DNA of 64,000 bases from NCBI RefSeq assembly GCF_040412425.1, contig NC_089781.1, positions 49,355,227 through 49,419,226 on the forward strand, read 5' to 3'. Positions 9,880 to 22,020 of the stretch are shown here, piece by piece. Numbering within the stretch: position 1 is the first letter of the stretch; each line of letters opens with the position of its first letter. Both the position numbers and the translations under genes were made by a program. The notes under the pieces are model-generated. The model was not told the DNA's origin. It searched no databases and was given only the letters and a program-made list of their open reading frames with translations. This DNA comes from Macrobrachium rosenbergii (taxonomy: Eukaryota > Arthropoda > Malacostraca > Decapoda > Palaemonidae).

Positions 9880-10374
9880 CGTGAACAAAACTGCAAGATG
9901 AAGCAAAACTGTAGGTAGCAGCCTATATGCCAGGTAAGGTAGGGTAAAAACACAATAAATCGAAACATCAACTAGTACAGCTTGGGGTATTGAAAATCCT
10001 CACCCCTAGCATAGGCGACCTCTGCCTAACCTCCGCACCATCGCCGTCAATCAACTGGCCTTATGGAAGTGTCCTCAGAGCCGGAGGCTATGCTGAACTC
10101 ATCAAAACTCCTGGAAAATCCTTACATCCACATGAAGTTCTTGTAGACCCTATGCTCCTCTGCATGGATTCTCGTCGCCATTTGTTAGGACGAGCATAAT
10201 TAAATACAGGGCCGGATGCAAGGTTTATTGTGAATCCGTTACAACAACTTGCCGCCAAGGACCAGCACACTGGCCACATGACAACACAAAACGGTACTGA
10301 GAACTCAAAAACAAAAGACGTTCAAAGCAGGGAATAGAATCAGAATTAACAAAGGATTACCGTACCTTTTTTTA
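9880..10374 (-). mobile_element. Element P: leader, primer site and 5' LTR remnant
   Basis: The primer site (minus) is at 10163-10180 and starts TGGCGACGAGAATCC, matching the tRNA-Ser-type sites of Mag-like elements. Two bases upstream the LTR ends in AACA (10183). The LTR probably extends to about 10374, has an AATAAA signal near 10230, and then meets BEL/Pao coding sequence. The leader 9880-10162 shows no ORF worth reporting. Confidence 0.6.
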
Positions 10375-12076
10375 ACTAAAACTCTACAAACATTAATTCC
10401 GTTCGGAGATAATGTTGAAACTAAAATGTTTGATGTAGTAAGAGTAAAGGTTCGAGCAGGTACTAAACGTATTAAGTTAAATGCTGTTGTTTGTAACCAT
10501 GTTAACACTTCCATACACACACCTGGTCTACACAACGTGTATCTGCGATTGCAAGAACGAGGTGTTAAACTGGCAGATAAGAATATTGAATCAGATACCT
10601 TAAGTGATATAGGTTTGATTATTGGTGCTGATTATTATAATGCATTTGTGTATTGTCACGATAAATACGATGATGTATGTTTGCTTGGTAGCACCGCTGG
10701 TGCTGTTATTTTTGGTCCTATTCCAAATTGGGCTTGTAATGATGTCAGTGATGATGAAAATGTAAGATCTGTAATAAGTACACAAAGTATTGTTTGCTCG
10801 AGAATCACTGCTTCTGTAAATCCTCTTGATGATGAGGATATTTCTAGATTGTGGTCTTTAGATACGATCGGCATCGGGAAGGATGCGCGATCCTATAACG
10901 ATCAAGCAGCGATCGAACATTTCAGTGAAACTATTGTGAAGACTGATAACAAATATACGATTGATTTGCCATTTAAGAGCGATGCCAGACCCCCTACGGG
11001 TTACAGAAAAGCCTTAGGTCAATTATATTCACTTAAGAGAACTTTTCAGTCTAAACCAGAAATGTTTGATCAGTATCAGTGTGTTTTAGATGAGTATGTT
11101 AAATTAGGATTCATTGAGGAAGTAAAGTTAGAAGATAACTCCTATGATCCAGTTGATGGTTGATGGTATTAATCATTATTTACCTCACCATCCAGTTTTT
11201 AAGGAATCTGCTACGACTCCAATTAGGATAGTTTTCAATGCAAGTAGTAAGGAGTCACAACATGCTAAGTCCCTCAATGATTGTTTACATGCGGGACCTA
11301 ATCTGGCGACGAAGTTGACAGATATGCTGCTGGAATTTCGTCAAAACAAATATGCTGTAGTAGCAGACATAAGTAAAGCTTTCCTTAGAATAGGAATTAA
11401 TGAAAATCACAGAGATTTCACGAGATTCTTATGGTTTGCTGATAGCAATTTTAAGCATGTCAAAACTTTCAGATTTAAGGTTTTATTGTTTGGAGCAACT
11501 TGTTCACCTTTTTTGCTGAATCAGACTATACAGTATCATTTGCAGAATCATTCAGATCCCATCGCCAATTCAGTAAAGAAGTCCTTTTATGTGGATAATT
11601 TCATGAAAACTTATGAGAAATGTGAAGATTTCGAACTCGAGAGTAATAAGGTAAACCAAATTATGTTTGAAGCTAATATGCCTTTGGGAGAATGGGCTAG
11701 CAATTTGAGCTCATTTAATGATAAGCATGCCCCAGATACTGTCAACTTGAATGCAGTAAAACTACTCGGTCTTTTGTGGGATACCTATAATGACTCATTG
11801 AGTGTAAAGACCCCTTCTCAGATTGTTACCTATTTGAATAATCTAGGAAATGTTTGTACTTTGACCAAGAGAAAGGTTGTTTCTCTCCTTTCAACCATCT
11901 TTGATCCTTTAGGAATGTTAACTCCCGTAACAATCAAAGGAAAACTATTTGTGAAAAAATTATGGGAACTGAAAACTGATTGGGATGACGAACTGATGAT
12001 GGATTTAAAGGGAGAGTTTGATGAATTGTTAAACCAACTCAAATCTATTGAGGGGATCAAAGTCCCTAGATCTTGT
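10375..12076 (+). pseudogene. pol: Element N: BEL/Pao pol, left part (protease end and RT)
   Basis: Readable protein runs from near 10375. It contains the end of a BEL-type peptidase domain (LQERGVKLADKN, LIIGADYYNAFVY), then an RT with FVDEYVKLGFIEEV-like palm entry (DEYVKLGFIEEV), RIVFNASSK, VVADISKAFLRIGI, FGATCSPFLL and the active site SFYVDNFMKTY (about 11580-11610). One frame break lies near 11150. TKRKVVSLLSTIFDPLG is a typical BEL/Pao signature. The gene is cut at 12076 by the LTR of element Q and resumes at 23962. Confidence 0.88.
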
Positions 12077-12572
12077 TGTCGGGAATTTCGAACTGATCAT
12101 TCGAAGTCCCCGCCATTTAACTTCACAAGTGTTGCGTTAAATTGGGGCAAAACTGAGGGATCTCACGGGCAGTTCATTGTGCAGAAAGTTGTCCAATACG
12201 CGACAGAGTTAAGAAGTAATTCTTAAATGCCTGGAGGGGAAGGAGCGCGTCTTATAGTAATGAAGACACTATGAATTTTCATTAATGAATATGATTTGCT
12301 ATTCCCTAGTACGAGCTAAATTGTCTATGTAGAGATTTGGAGCCAAGGACTCCGGTAGCCATTCAAGAATTTGCAGATTACGGCCTTCAGCCAGAACTTC
12401 GAGTCAATTCATTGATCCCAGATGATAACTTAACTGTCATTCTTCCTATTCACAAGTAAAGTAGATTCATTGATCTCCGTAATGCCTAAATAAGCGATGA
12501 TTCCCGCCTGAATTACAAGGATTCTGTAGTTTACGCGGAAAAGCGTAAGTTTCCTTTGAAGTAGGGCGAAGG

Positions 12573-15247
12573 CAGGGTTGCCAGATTGGCTTTTTTTAAG
12601 CCAAATCTCAGAAATTTGGCTTCTTTTCAAGGTGGTTGGCTTTGTAATATCAGTTTGGCTCTTTTGGCTTTTTCTTGGCTTTTTTTCAAGTTGATTGGCT
12701 TTGCTATATCTATCTGGCTTTTTTGGCTTTTTCTTGGCTTTTATTTCACTTAGATTTAGTTTACAATATCATTTAGTTTACAAAATCATTTTCATAAATA
12801 CATAATAAAACATGAATTGGAAGAAAATATAAGGTACAAAACAAATCCTCAACATTACTGTATTTAAAGGTACTGGTCTCAGTCTCCGCCCAGCTTATTG
12901 CTATAAATATTACACAGGATACGTGTGTGACTTTTATACGTGTTCAAACCGAAGCCTGACCGTCTGGGGCGTGTAATCTCGCCGCACCACCAGAAATTCC
13001 AGGATTCAAAGGTATATCAGTTAGTCATTTGCCGTTGTCCACACACATTAGTTTCATGGTCGTTTAGTGCTATTAAGTGATATATATACATACTTCGTTT
13101 GTGTAAATTTGTGACACCTATTTGGAACTGTCACCTAAGTGGAAGCCATCTTATGACAGTAGTTGTAAATATAACAGTAAATGGGAAGACACTTTTGTTT
13201 GGGTAAAAAAATCAGATGATGGATCAGACTCAGCCTACTGTAAGATTTGTCATTGCAATATTGCTCCAAGAATGAGCAACCTCGCAAATCATGAGAAATC
13301 AGAGAAGCATCGTAAGAAAATCCCATTTAAAGGCCAAACTCGCCTCAGTGTGGAACGTACCCCAATTCAAAGCAATGACAAAATCAAAACTGCAGAACTT
13401 CCCATTGCTGTGAGTATGACTTGCCATTGTGCAATACGTACAATTGACCATTTAAGTGAGATAATGAGAGTACATGGAAAAGGTAGTACATTGGAACACG
13501 TAAGGTTACAGAGGACTAAATGTTCTTGTATAATAAAGAATGTAGTTTCGCCGGCATTAAAAGCTGAGCTTATTGAAGATCTTCAAAACAAAAAGTATGC
13601 AATCATCATTGATGAATCTACTGACATTTCCACTCAGAAACACTTGTGCATTTTAGTTCGTTATTTGAGTGATCAGAGGCAGGAAATTTCTACTGATTTC
13701 TGGGGTTACTTCCAGTGCATGAGGCAACTGGAGAGAATATTTTTAATTTGATTGATGAAGAAATTAACAAATGTGGCCAAACTCTTTCAAACTGCATCGG
13801 ATTTGCATCAGACGGTGCTGCAAACATGATTGGCTGTAATAATTCTGTATGGTCTAGGCTAAAACAAGTTTCTCCATTTTGTGTACAGCTCAGATGTATC
13901 TGTCATTCTTTGGCATTATGCATTCAAAATGCAGTTTCAAAGCTGCCATCAAATATAGGTTTTCTGCTATCTGAAATCCCTCAGCGGTTCAATCACAGTG
14001 AAATTAGAAGAGAGAGATATAAGGAGTTATTCAAAGTAGGCTAATGCATAGGCTACAGTTACAGAATTTGAACAAACACGAACTGCTCCTCTCCCCTTTG
14101 AGAAACTTTCTTCTACTCGTTGGCTTGTGCGTGGAAAGGTAATGTTCAATATACTAATGAATTGGGAGGAGCTTAAGGCTTATTTCACTGTCACGGAACT
14201 AGACAAATTAAAGCTGGATGTAAAATACAAAGCTAAAATGATTAGAGACATGCTGTCTGATCATAAGAATTACTTGTTTTTTGAATTTGCAACACCATTA
14301 GTCCAAGAATTTGAAAGACTGAACAGCTGTTTTCAGCGAACCAAAGCCGATCCCCATGAACTACACCAGGAATTATTCTTGCATCACAAAAGCTTTCACA
14401 ACAGACTGCATGATATTAATGGACAAAAAAAGCATATTGATAAAGTTGATTTTGGCATAAAATTCTTAAGAGAATGTAGCAAGTTCCAGCAAAGGAAAAA
14501 TACAAATGAAACTTTAAAAGAAATAAGGGATGCCAAAGAAAGATGTCTGGCTATGTTACAAGAAGCTCTTAGTCAAGTAAAGAGTAGGCTTCCCTCGACA
14601 AGTGATATTTTTAGAGATCTGGCAAAACCAAACCCCATAGTAGTTTTGAATCAAGCTTCAAGACCAGCATTTTCGGAATTATCATTCTTAAACATTGCTG
14701 AAAGCAATATCAATGTAATTGAAGATCAATATAGAAAATTGCCCTTTATTGATTGGAAAGAAGAGGCTGCATTTAAAAAGCATGGAATCCCTGCAGACTC
14801 TGAACAATTTTGGATTGGTGTACTTCAGCATCAAGCTTTTAAAGAACTAGCCACTTTTGCCCTTACATGTTTAGTAACTCCAGTGAGTAACGCTATAGTC
14901 GAGAGAATATTCTCGCTTGTAACATCTGTAAAAACAAAAGCCAGAAACCGAATGCAGCTAAAACTTCTCGATGCTATTGTTAGAATAAGAGCAGAGCTAC
15001 TGCTCACAAACAAATGTTGCAAAGACTTCGTGGTATCTTCAAGAATGATAAAGGATTTTATCTCTGAGAAAGTTTATGCTAAGGATTCCACTTCTGATGT
15101 AAACGACACTTCCGCATAGGATTTGGAGCTTTTTTTGTAATGTAAGTATTTGGCTAGAATCATAATTATGTAAAAAAAATTGGTTTTTTTTGGCTTTTTT
15201 TCTATTGCTGTTTGGCTTCCTAGCTAGGTTCACATCTGGCAACCCTG
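12573..15247 (+). mobile_element. hAT transposon O in the Q LTR
   Basis: Terminal inverted repeats CAGGGTTGCCAGAT begin and end the element. Flanking 8-mers are GGCGAAGG (left) and GGCGAAGC (right); the unoccupied LTR at 22817-23956 has GGCGAAGC once. An 8-base duplication and CAGGG ends are hAT traits. Near both ends the motif TTGGCTTTTT recurs many times (about 12586-12745 and 15181-15225), probably transposase-binding repeats. It codes for one broken transposase. Confidence 0.95.
13122..15119 (+). pseudogene. O transposase (BED finger, hAT)
   Basis: Three consecutive segments in shifted frames make one hAT-type protein. The first (13122-13751) has a BED-like finger, YCKICHCNIA with NHEKSEKHRKK, then IIIDESTDIS with the first catalytic Asp. 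The second (13715-14044) has IGFASDGAANMIG and CICHSLALC. The third (14127-15119) ends in the dimerisation region TPVSNAIVERIFSL and KARNRM. The frame breaks near 13720 and 14045-14125 inactivate it. The order matches animal BED-hAT transposases that cut and paste the element. Confidence 0.88.
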
Positions 15248-15905
15248 GGCGAAGCGATGCCTCATTCCTGCCCTAGGCCTGAACGTCGTAAGTACCATGA
15301 TGTGTTAGTGTGTCTCTCGATTCTCTGGCAGCCATCGCCATACCAGGTCGAATTCCGTAGTAACTGTGAGTTATCTTTATCCGTGTATAGATGTGTCATC
15401 CTTGCGATGAGGGACTTGATTTGCGCAGCAAACGAAAACTGCAAGTGTAAGAATGTCATTTAATTGTAGTTTAGAGTAAATAGTTCTCGATTTGTTGTGT
15501 TTTTTCGTCCAGTCGTGGACTTAGTGTCTTTCAAGCACGTGATATCAAAGACCCTAAGGGCTACAAGTAACAAAGCCCAGAGAGCTTTCAGGTTCCTTGA
15601 ATTGGATTGGTGAGAGAAAAGAAACTGCGTGTGCAGTGGAAATTTGCTATTAACGTTAATCAGTGTTGGTTCTTAATGCACATTGGCTTAGCCGCCCGTG
15701 ATGCTCATTCATTCATGTTCAGTATTATTAATGGGTTTAAATGTTTGTTTTTTTGTAATAAAACTGTAATTTGTTGACCACATATTATTGAATCCCACCC
15801 AGATAGTTTTAGAGAGTGCGCCTCCTCAAGGCCTTGTCATCGGCCCATAACATCAGGGCACCAATCAGAACAAAAATAATAAAAGTCGAAGAAAATCCCG
15901 ACATT

Positions 15906-15923
15906 TGGTCCTTCAAACCGGAT
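15906..15923 (+). other. Q primer-binding site, probably tRNA-Tyr
   Basis: TGGTCCTTCAAACCGGAT starts two bases after the LTR. It complements the 3' end of tRNA-Tyr (acceptor strand TCGAAGGACCA) with two mismatches, both changes expected from decay of CG pairs. Confidence 0.6.
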
Positions 15924-15969
15924 GACAAGTGCTCTCTAGAGCTTGAAGGAAATTTCAATAAAGTAGCCT

Positions 15970-16512
15970 ATGGTCTATAGGGCAGCCCTGATAGGACACA
16001 GTCAGCTCCCACCGAATCTGCCACAGTGTTCAGATAACCAGATTGAGATCTATAGAAGGCCAGGAGGTCTGGTCAGTCAATTTTTAGATAGTAGTCTATC
16101 ATTCTGGCAGAGATGGTATGAGTTGGTCGTGTTATGTATAGGAGGAAACGACCTGGCAATCGATCACCCCAAAACCGTTTGGGATAATTTACGTACTCTT
16201 ATCGAACGCTTGAGGAAAATTTGTGAAATCATTGCTATCTGCGACGCAGAGATCAGAGAGTATCTCCCTGATAATCATTTTGCTATCAATTCCGTTGAAT
16301 ATATCAAGAAAGTAAAGAACTTTAATGTGAGAATCTCCAAATACTGCAACAAAAGAAGTCGGTACGGAGTCCGACACTTGCCTATGAACTCTCGTGCCTA
16401 CCGCGAAGGCAAACAAAGGGACGGAGTCCATTTTGATTCAGAAATCCGTAACGCGTTCCTCAATCGTTTGATGAGATTGATCAGGAGAGAGAGAGACAGA
16501 CAAAACAACTAG
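15970..16512 (+). CDS. SGNH-hydrolase-like ORF of element Q
   Basis: An uninterrupted 180-residue ORF starts at the first ATG after the primer site and ends in TAG, 133 bases before gag. It shows the SGNH block pattern in order: LIGHSQL (Ser block, residues 7-13, normally GDS), RRPGG (Gly block, about 29-33), CIGGNDLA (GxND block, about 57-64) and DGVHFD (DxxH block, about 153-158). So Ser, Gly, Asn and the Asp/His pair are all present; length suits a small esterase. Basic residues cluster at the C-terminus. Members of this fold are lipases or esterases, and SGNH-like domains occur in ORF1 of some CR1-type LINEs and in some DIRS-group elements; I know of none between primer site and gag in BEL/Pao. 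Activity is unproven, since the block I Asp is His here. Confidence 0.7.
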   Translation: MVYRAALIGHSQLPPNLPQCSDNQIEIYRRPGGLVSQFLDSSLSFWQRWYELVVLCIGGNDLAIDHPKTVWDNLRTLIERLRKICEIIAICDAEIREYLPDNHFAINSVEYIKKVKNFNVRISKYCNKRSRYGVRHLPMNSRAYREGKQRDGVHFDSEIRNAFLNRLMRLIRRERDRQNN

Positions 16513-16645
16513 GCTCAGCTTGTTCCGATGTGCAATTGGCCACACATGCCACTAGTCTTTGTACCCCGCCTTTCTAACGTAAGAAAAATCCTAGTTTCCT
16601 AGTTTACATAACCCCCCCCCTAAGAAGTAGAGTACATAATCCAAA

Positions 16646-17260
16646 ATGGCAGTGGCTATGATTGTCCACATCGAGGCATCGCCGAGTCTCACAGCGGACT
16701 TACTGGCCGAATCACAGCGTGCGTTAGTAGAAACGTATTCTGAGAGCGTGTACCAAAATTTGGTCACGCAGTTGAGACAAGAAGGCCAGCTTCGAGAGCT
16801 GTACAAACGTCAAGTCGTAAAGTTAGAATCTAGCTTAGATGCCAGAATCAGGCAAGCCTTAGCAGAAGCTGTGTGAGCTTCTACCCTTTTGTTGAATCAA
16901 ATCGATAAACAAAGTCACTCAGACAGGGAATGTTTCCCTCCCCAAATTGAAACCGCTGCCTCTCCCCACCTTTGAAGGGGAAGTGCGGGAATATGCTTCT
17001 TACAGAGAATTGTTCACGATCCACGTGGATTGAAGGGCAGATTTGGACGACGTGTCCAAATTTACTTACTTGTTAGGGACTCTGGGCAGGGATCCGCTTA
17101 GGATCGTTAAATCCCTAAGTGTAACCGCCGCAATTACCAGGTAGCGTTAGATCTCTTGGATAAGCAATATGGTAATGTACACCAAACGCTCGTGACCTTG
17201 CATCAAAAACTTGCCAACATATTCGTACCCTCGTTGAACCCCGTGAGAGCTGAAGAAGTT
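16646..17260 (+). pseudogene. gag: Q gag, N-terminal part
   Basis: The ATG at 16646 starts a 76-residue segment with a helical, Gln/Glu/Leu-rich stretch (ALVETYSESVYQNL, QLRQEGQLRELYKRQ) typical of a Gag coiled coil, then a TGA at 16874. Readable pieces continue in other frames to about 17260, including a fragment near 17150 with LLDKQYGN. BEL/Pao Gag usually has such a region before the DUF1759-like capsid segment. Stops and frame breaks make this inactive. Confidence 0.65.
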
Positions 17261-17276
17261 CAGATTTGAGTTAACA

Positions 17277-18320
17277 GTGATCATTGAGCAAATAAAGAGG
17301 CTCAGTACTAATGATATAGGCCATGGCATGGTCATGAGCCTTATCAATCAGAAGTTGTCAGAAGGTAAGCTCTATCGAAAGGTGGTCGAACACCTCAGAA
17401 AATGTGACTATAGTTTAGAAGAATTTTTTGAAGCTATAGACTTCATAATTCGCATGTTGGAAGATGACACGTTACAGCGAGGCAAGCAATTAGGATCTGA
17501 TAAGAAAAACGATGTCAGCGTTAGACCCAAAACGAAACCCATGCAGAATAATTCTTGTCCCTTTTGCAATGAACGGCACCCGCCTCACGGATGCCGCCGA
17601 GTAAGTGACGTGGCTGCCAGACGCCACATTCTACTGAGGAAGGGCCTGTGTTTTAATTGCCTTCAGTCAGGTCACCGTAGTGATAGATGCCCTAACCCCA
17701 ATTCATGTAAAGGATGTGGAAATAATCATAATACTTCCATTTGTGATGATAGCAGCTTCAGAAAAGCACATTCCGTTCCCTCCACTTCGTCCCGAAATAA
17801 TCCCAGTTTAGTAAGTACAGTAGAATCAAAACCATGTAAGAGCGCCAAAGTAGCCCAAACGTCTAGTGTAGATCTTCCCTGTACGATTTTGCCAACGGCC
17901 ATGGCCGAGATCCATCACAAGCAGGGGAGTAAACGGGTTCGCTTGTTTTTGGACACTGGGAGTCAACGAAGCTTTATCTCCGCTAAAACTGCAAAGTAGT
18001 TAGGCCTGCCAGTGGTAGGCAAAGTGGCGTTGAACATTGCTCCCTTTGGTTCAGCAGAAATCAGTGGCCAGTATGACGTTGTGAGTTGCCGGGTAGAGAT
18101 GGGTAACAGAATTGTTCGAATGAAACTAGTTGTTCATGAGAACGTAGACGTCCCGATTCATAACGCAGGTTATGTAAGAGTAAGACAACACCTAGTTGGG
18201 AAGGGAGTCACGTTAGCAGATCCTGACAGTAAGAGCGATAAATTACGAAACGTGCACATTCTTGTGGGTGCAGACTACTTTAATTATTTCATTATTGGAG
18301 TAGAAAGATCGACGGGATAA
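17277..18320 (+). pseudogene. Q gag C-terminus and aspartic protease
   Basis: The first segment (to 17999) ends the capsid region (IGHGMVMSLINQKL, YSLEEFFEAIDFIIRML) and has three Cys/His fingers: CPFCNERHPPHGC, CFNCLQSGHRSDRC and CKGCGNNHNTSIC. The retropepsin follows with LFLDTGSQRSFIS (about 17944-17982). An in-frame TAG at 17997 interrupts it, and the same frame resumes at 18000 with LGLPVVGKV and HILVGADYFNYF, ending in TAA at 18318. It would process Gag-Pol if intact. Confidence 0.85.
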
Positions 18321-19820
18321 GTCTTTTTCTGACCCATAATGGCATGTCGCCATACGGGAGAGTGCGACAGTGGCTATTAAAAGGTCACAAGATAGATCAT
18401 TTGAGAACGCTCAGGGTATGTAGGGTCACGACGAGCGAACCAATTGCATTTGATGTTGATGAATGGTGGCGTTTGGATACCGTGAGGCATCGCCCCATCC
18501 GAGCAGTACACTGTCCGTGAAGCGGAAGCCATGCGTAAGGTTTCGCAGAGTGTAACGAAGAAACCTGAGGGATATCAAGTAAGTTTGCCGTTCCGTTCAG
18601 AAGGTAGGCCAGAAACAAACTTTAGAAATGCTGTAGCACAGCTGGATTCGCTGCAAACCAAATTTCAGAAAGACAAGGAATACTATAATCAATATCAGGG
18701 AGTGATCGACAAATACCTGGAGGAAGGATTTATATATGAAGTAAAAGATCCAAAAATAGAAGGATACTACATGCCGCATTTCGGCATTAAAAAAGATAGC
18801 CGCACGACCCCCCTAAGAATCGTATTCAATGCCTCATCCAAAGCTACGAATAATAAATCCTTAAATGAATGCCTGTTACCTGGGCCTAATTTAGTAGAGT
18901 TGGCCTATAATATGCTTCTAAAGTTTCGAATGAATAAATACGCCATGCTTGCAGACATAAGCAAAGCATTTCATAGAGTACTATTAGATCCCCGTGATGC
19001 CAGATATACAAGATTCCTGTGGTGAGAGGTAGCAGGTCGAGCGCTGACCTTCGCTTTCAGAGTCGTGGTGTTCGGCATCACGGCTAGTCCCTTTTTGTTA
19101 CAACAAGTATTGAGTCATCATTTTAGTTTAGAAGGAAGACCTGAATTAAGCAAGTCATTTTACGTTGATAACTATGTTAGTACTTTTGAAAGTCTGGATG
19201 AGATGAAAAAAGAACAAGAATCTGTCCATGCAATTTTGGATAGGGCCAGAATGCCGTTAGAAGGGTGGGCAACGAACAGTATAGCCTTCGATAGCGAGAG
19301 AGAGTGGAAAGAACCTGTGAATGTGAGCGTGCTCGGGCTGAGATGGGCTCGAGACTTGGACTGTGTGTGTGTGAAAGAGAGTGAGAGGATTCGTGAATTG
19401 GGGGAGAAATGGGTACCTACGAAACGTAGGGTACTAGCTTTGCTAGTGTCAATTTACGATCCGTTAGGTTTAGTCAGTCCTTTATTTGTTAGGGGAAAGC
19501 TGGTTCTCCAACAACTTTGGGAACAAGAGATTGGATGGGATGATGTGCTGTGTAAGGAAAAGGCTAAAGTGCGAGAACTGTTAGCAGAGTTGAAATCAGT
19601 CAGTGATTTAACATGTCCTAGAGCGGCAGGAGTCAGAAGATCCGAACTCCATATATTCACCGATGCCAGTAGTAGGGCATACGGTGCTGTAGCGTATGTC
19701 AGAGATAAAGAAGGTAACGTAATATTACTCACCAGCAAAATGAGAATCACTCCGAAAGGGATGCTCAAAATCACCATCCCTAAATTAGAACTTTTAGCTT
19801 TGCTGCTAGGTTGAAGGCTA
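18321..19820 (+). pseudogene. pol: Q reverse transcriptase and RNase H start
   Basis: Between 18321 and 18530 the frame is broken. From 18531 RT motifs appear: PLRIVFNASSKAT, YAMLADISKAFHRVLL, then TGA at 19023 (after TRFLW), then FGITASPFLL and SFYVDNYVSTF (about 19155-19190). TKRRVLALLVSIYDPLG and SELHIFTDASSRAYGA give the thumb and RNase H start. The YVDN form of the active site is shared with element N. It ends in a stop at 19812. Confidence 0.88.
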
Positions 19821-22020
19821 GCGAAAACGATTAAAGGACTAATAGAGCCACAAGAGATTAGTATCTGGTCAGATAGCAAAGTGGCATTAGCCTGGGTGGC
19901 ATCCCCGGATGCCAAGGACAACAAAAATATCTTTATATCTAACCGTGTGGCGGAAGTTGTTTTTCTCCGCCAGATTTGTGATTTCAGTGTGAAGTATGTG
20001 CCCAGCAAACAGAATCCTGCTGATGTCTTGTCTAGGGGCGCAACAATCCAGCAATTGCAGCAGAACCCTCTTTGGCGCCAGGGTCCAGAGTTCTTGAGAA
20101 TCGCAGGAGAGCCTGTTCCTTTCAAAGAGGCAGATCTAACGAATATCAGAACCGTGGTAGTGGCGGTGCAGGAACTGAGGGAAGAAACAAGCTCTATTCC
20201 CCCAGGAGGGATATGGGACCTACTACTCAAGGAGGTTGAGTTCCGAATTTTGATTAGAGTAACCAGATTAGTGTTAAAGTTTGCAAAAGTGAAAAGGGAT
20301 CCTTTTCGAGCTCTTGTCCTATTAGAGCAAAGATTCTATTTACCTACTGTGTATGCATATTTGGAGGGTAAGATCAGACCCCCTCGTGAGATACTGAATT
20401 TTGTGAGTCAATTAAATTTAATTATAGTAGATAAAATGATTTGCACTAGGGGACGAGTGTCCCAAATTGATGAGATGAAACATTTAATTCTTTTGCCTGC
20501 CAAGGGACACTTAGTCAGAGCATACTTAAAGTATTTGCATTGTTTGCGCCTCCATTGTAATGTCAATACGCTAATGGCGATTTTTCGACAGAAATGCTGG
20601 ACGCCGGGCCTGAGGTCTATTGCTAAGAAAGTTGTACGGAAGTGTCCAGAGTGCGTGCTAGCCTTCCAACCGCTGATGAGACGACCACCGCCACCCCCCC
20701 TGCCGAAGGAAAGGATCACCTTGCAGAAACCATTTGCCGCAGTCGGCGTGGACCACACCGCGGCCATACAAACAGAAACACGACCAGGCTATATCCTCAG
20801 CGTGACGTGCATGGCCACCAGGGCCGTGTATTTAGATTTCTGCCCCTCCTGGAAGCGGAGGAATTTGTTCTAGCTCTTCGAAGATTCAGTGCTACGCATG
20901 GAGCCCCGACCTTAATCACTTCTGATAACCACCAAACGTTCAAGATGGCCAGCAACCTCCTTCAGGGACTTTATGAAGAGGATGAAGTCCAGCAGTTCCT
21001 GAGGAGGACTGGTGTAGAATGGCGATTTCAAACCCCCCGTGCGCTGTGGAAAGGTGGTTTTTTCGAACGTCTGATTGGTGTTACGAAGCGTGCCCTTCAG
21101 ATTGCCCTCGGGAAAAGTATCTAGTGAAAGAGGCGGAGGCGGTAGTTAATAATAGGCCGTTGATGTATAGCGGTGACAAGTGCGAGGACGAGGTCCTCAC
21201 CCCCTCTCATTTAATACGAGGTCACTTAATTAACTTAATGGCACCTGTTTTACCAGATGAAGACCTTAATGCTACCTTCACCTCCCGGAGGCTACGGGAT
21301 CGATATCTAAAGCTAACAGACACTTTAAAAGCCTTCCGGGAGAGGTGGAGGAAGGAGTACCTAAGTGCCCTAAGAGCCCGACACGATTGTCAGTCTGGGG
21401 AACCCACCAAGCTACACCCCGGAGACATCGTGTTAATAAAGCAAGAAAATCAAAAGCGGGCAACGTGGCCCCTTGGACGCGTCGTGGAGACGTACCCGGA
21501 CGACGACGGTGTCGTGCGTTCGGCCAAGGTATTGTTCGAAGATGTTGAGTCCCTGCGTGCTGTCAGCCACTTGGTCCCCCTGGAACTTGCCCCCTCAGAT
21601 GACGATGATGGCGTTGGAGATGAACGGCGTGACGATGTTGATGGTGCGATGGAGGAGATGGTGCGTGACGACGACGGCAACGAAGAGGTCCGAGACGAGG
21701 GAGCGTACAGCCCAGCAGTAGGTGTTCCAGGAAATGTTGTGACGTCTGGGGACGACCAAGGGATGGCACTGGCTGCAACATCCGAACAACCAGCCACAAA
21801 GGTCTTGAGTGACGTAGAAGACACTGACGATGTTGGTAACGATTCGAGCGATACCAATGCGGTAAGTGAGAGTGCTGAAGTGAATGATACTGAGGTATCG
21901 AGTGGTGGTGATGTTGACGTTCAGTTAGGCGGACAAAGATGTTCCGCACGCCCTTTGAGAAAGGCTGCTGCTAAGCAGCGCGAGTTAATGAAGCGCTTAA
22001 TGGAAAGCGACTATATCTAA
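19815..22020 (+). pseudogene. Q RNase H end, integrase and acidic tail
   Basis: Contains YVPSKQNPADVLSRG (RNase H end), the zinc region HCLRLHCNVNTLM with CPEC, then the core with VGVDHTA, LITSDNHQTF and WKGGFFERLIG giving D, D and E. Frame breaks occur near 20845 and 21100. The C-terminal module (LHPGDIVLIKQENQ, RATWPLGRVVETYPDDDG) is the DUF5641-like end found in BEL/Pao integrases. A tail of about 120 Asp/Glu/Val-rich residues ends RCSARPLRKAA. Third positions are more GC-rich than in N. Confidence 0.88.

Larger units (their letters stand above)
12077..15903 (+). repeat. Q 5' LTR, interrupted by hAT element O
   Basis: The LTR consists of 12077-12572 and 15256-15903 (about 1,144 bases without the insert). 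It matches the right LTR with few substitutions. The ends are TGTCGGGA and TCCCGACA, an 8-base inverted repeat. Confidence 0.92.

Noticed and set aside
13122..15119. BED-finger protein as a domesticated host gene
   Set aside because: It lies between perfect TIRs and an 8-base duplication, and its frame is broken, so it is a transposon gene.
21563..21949. Long minus-strand His/Arg/Ser-rich ORFs opposite the Q tail
   Set aside because: They are antisense to a GA-rich acidic tail and reflect its base composition.
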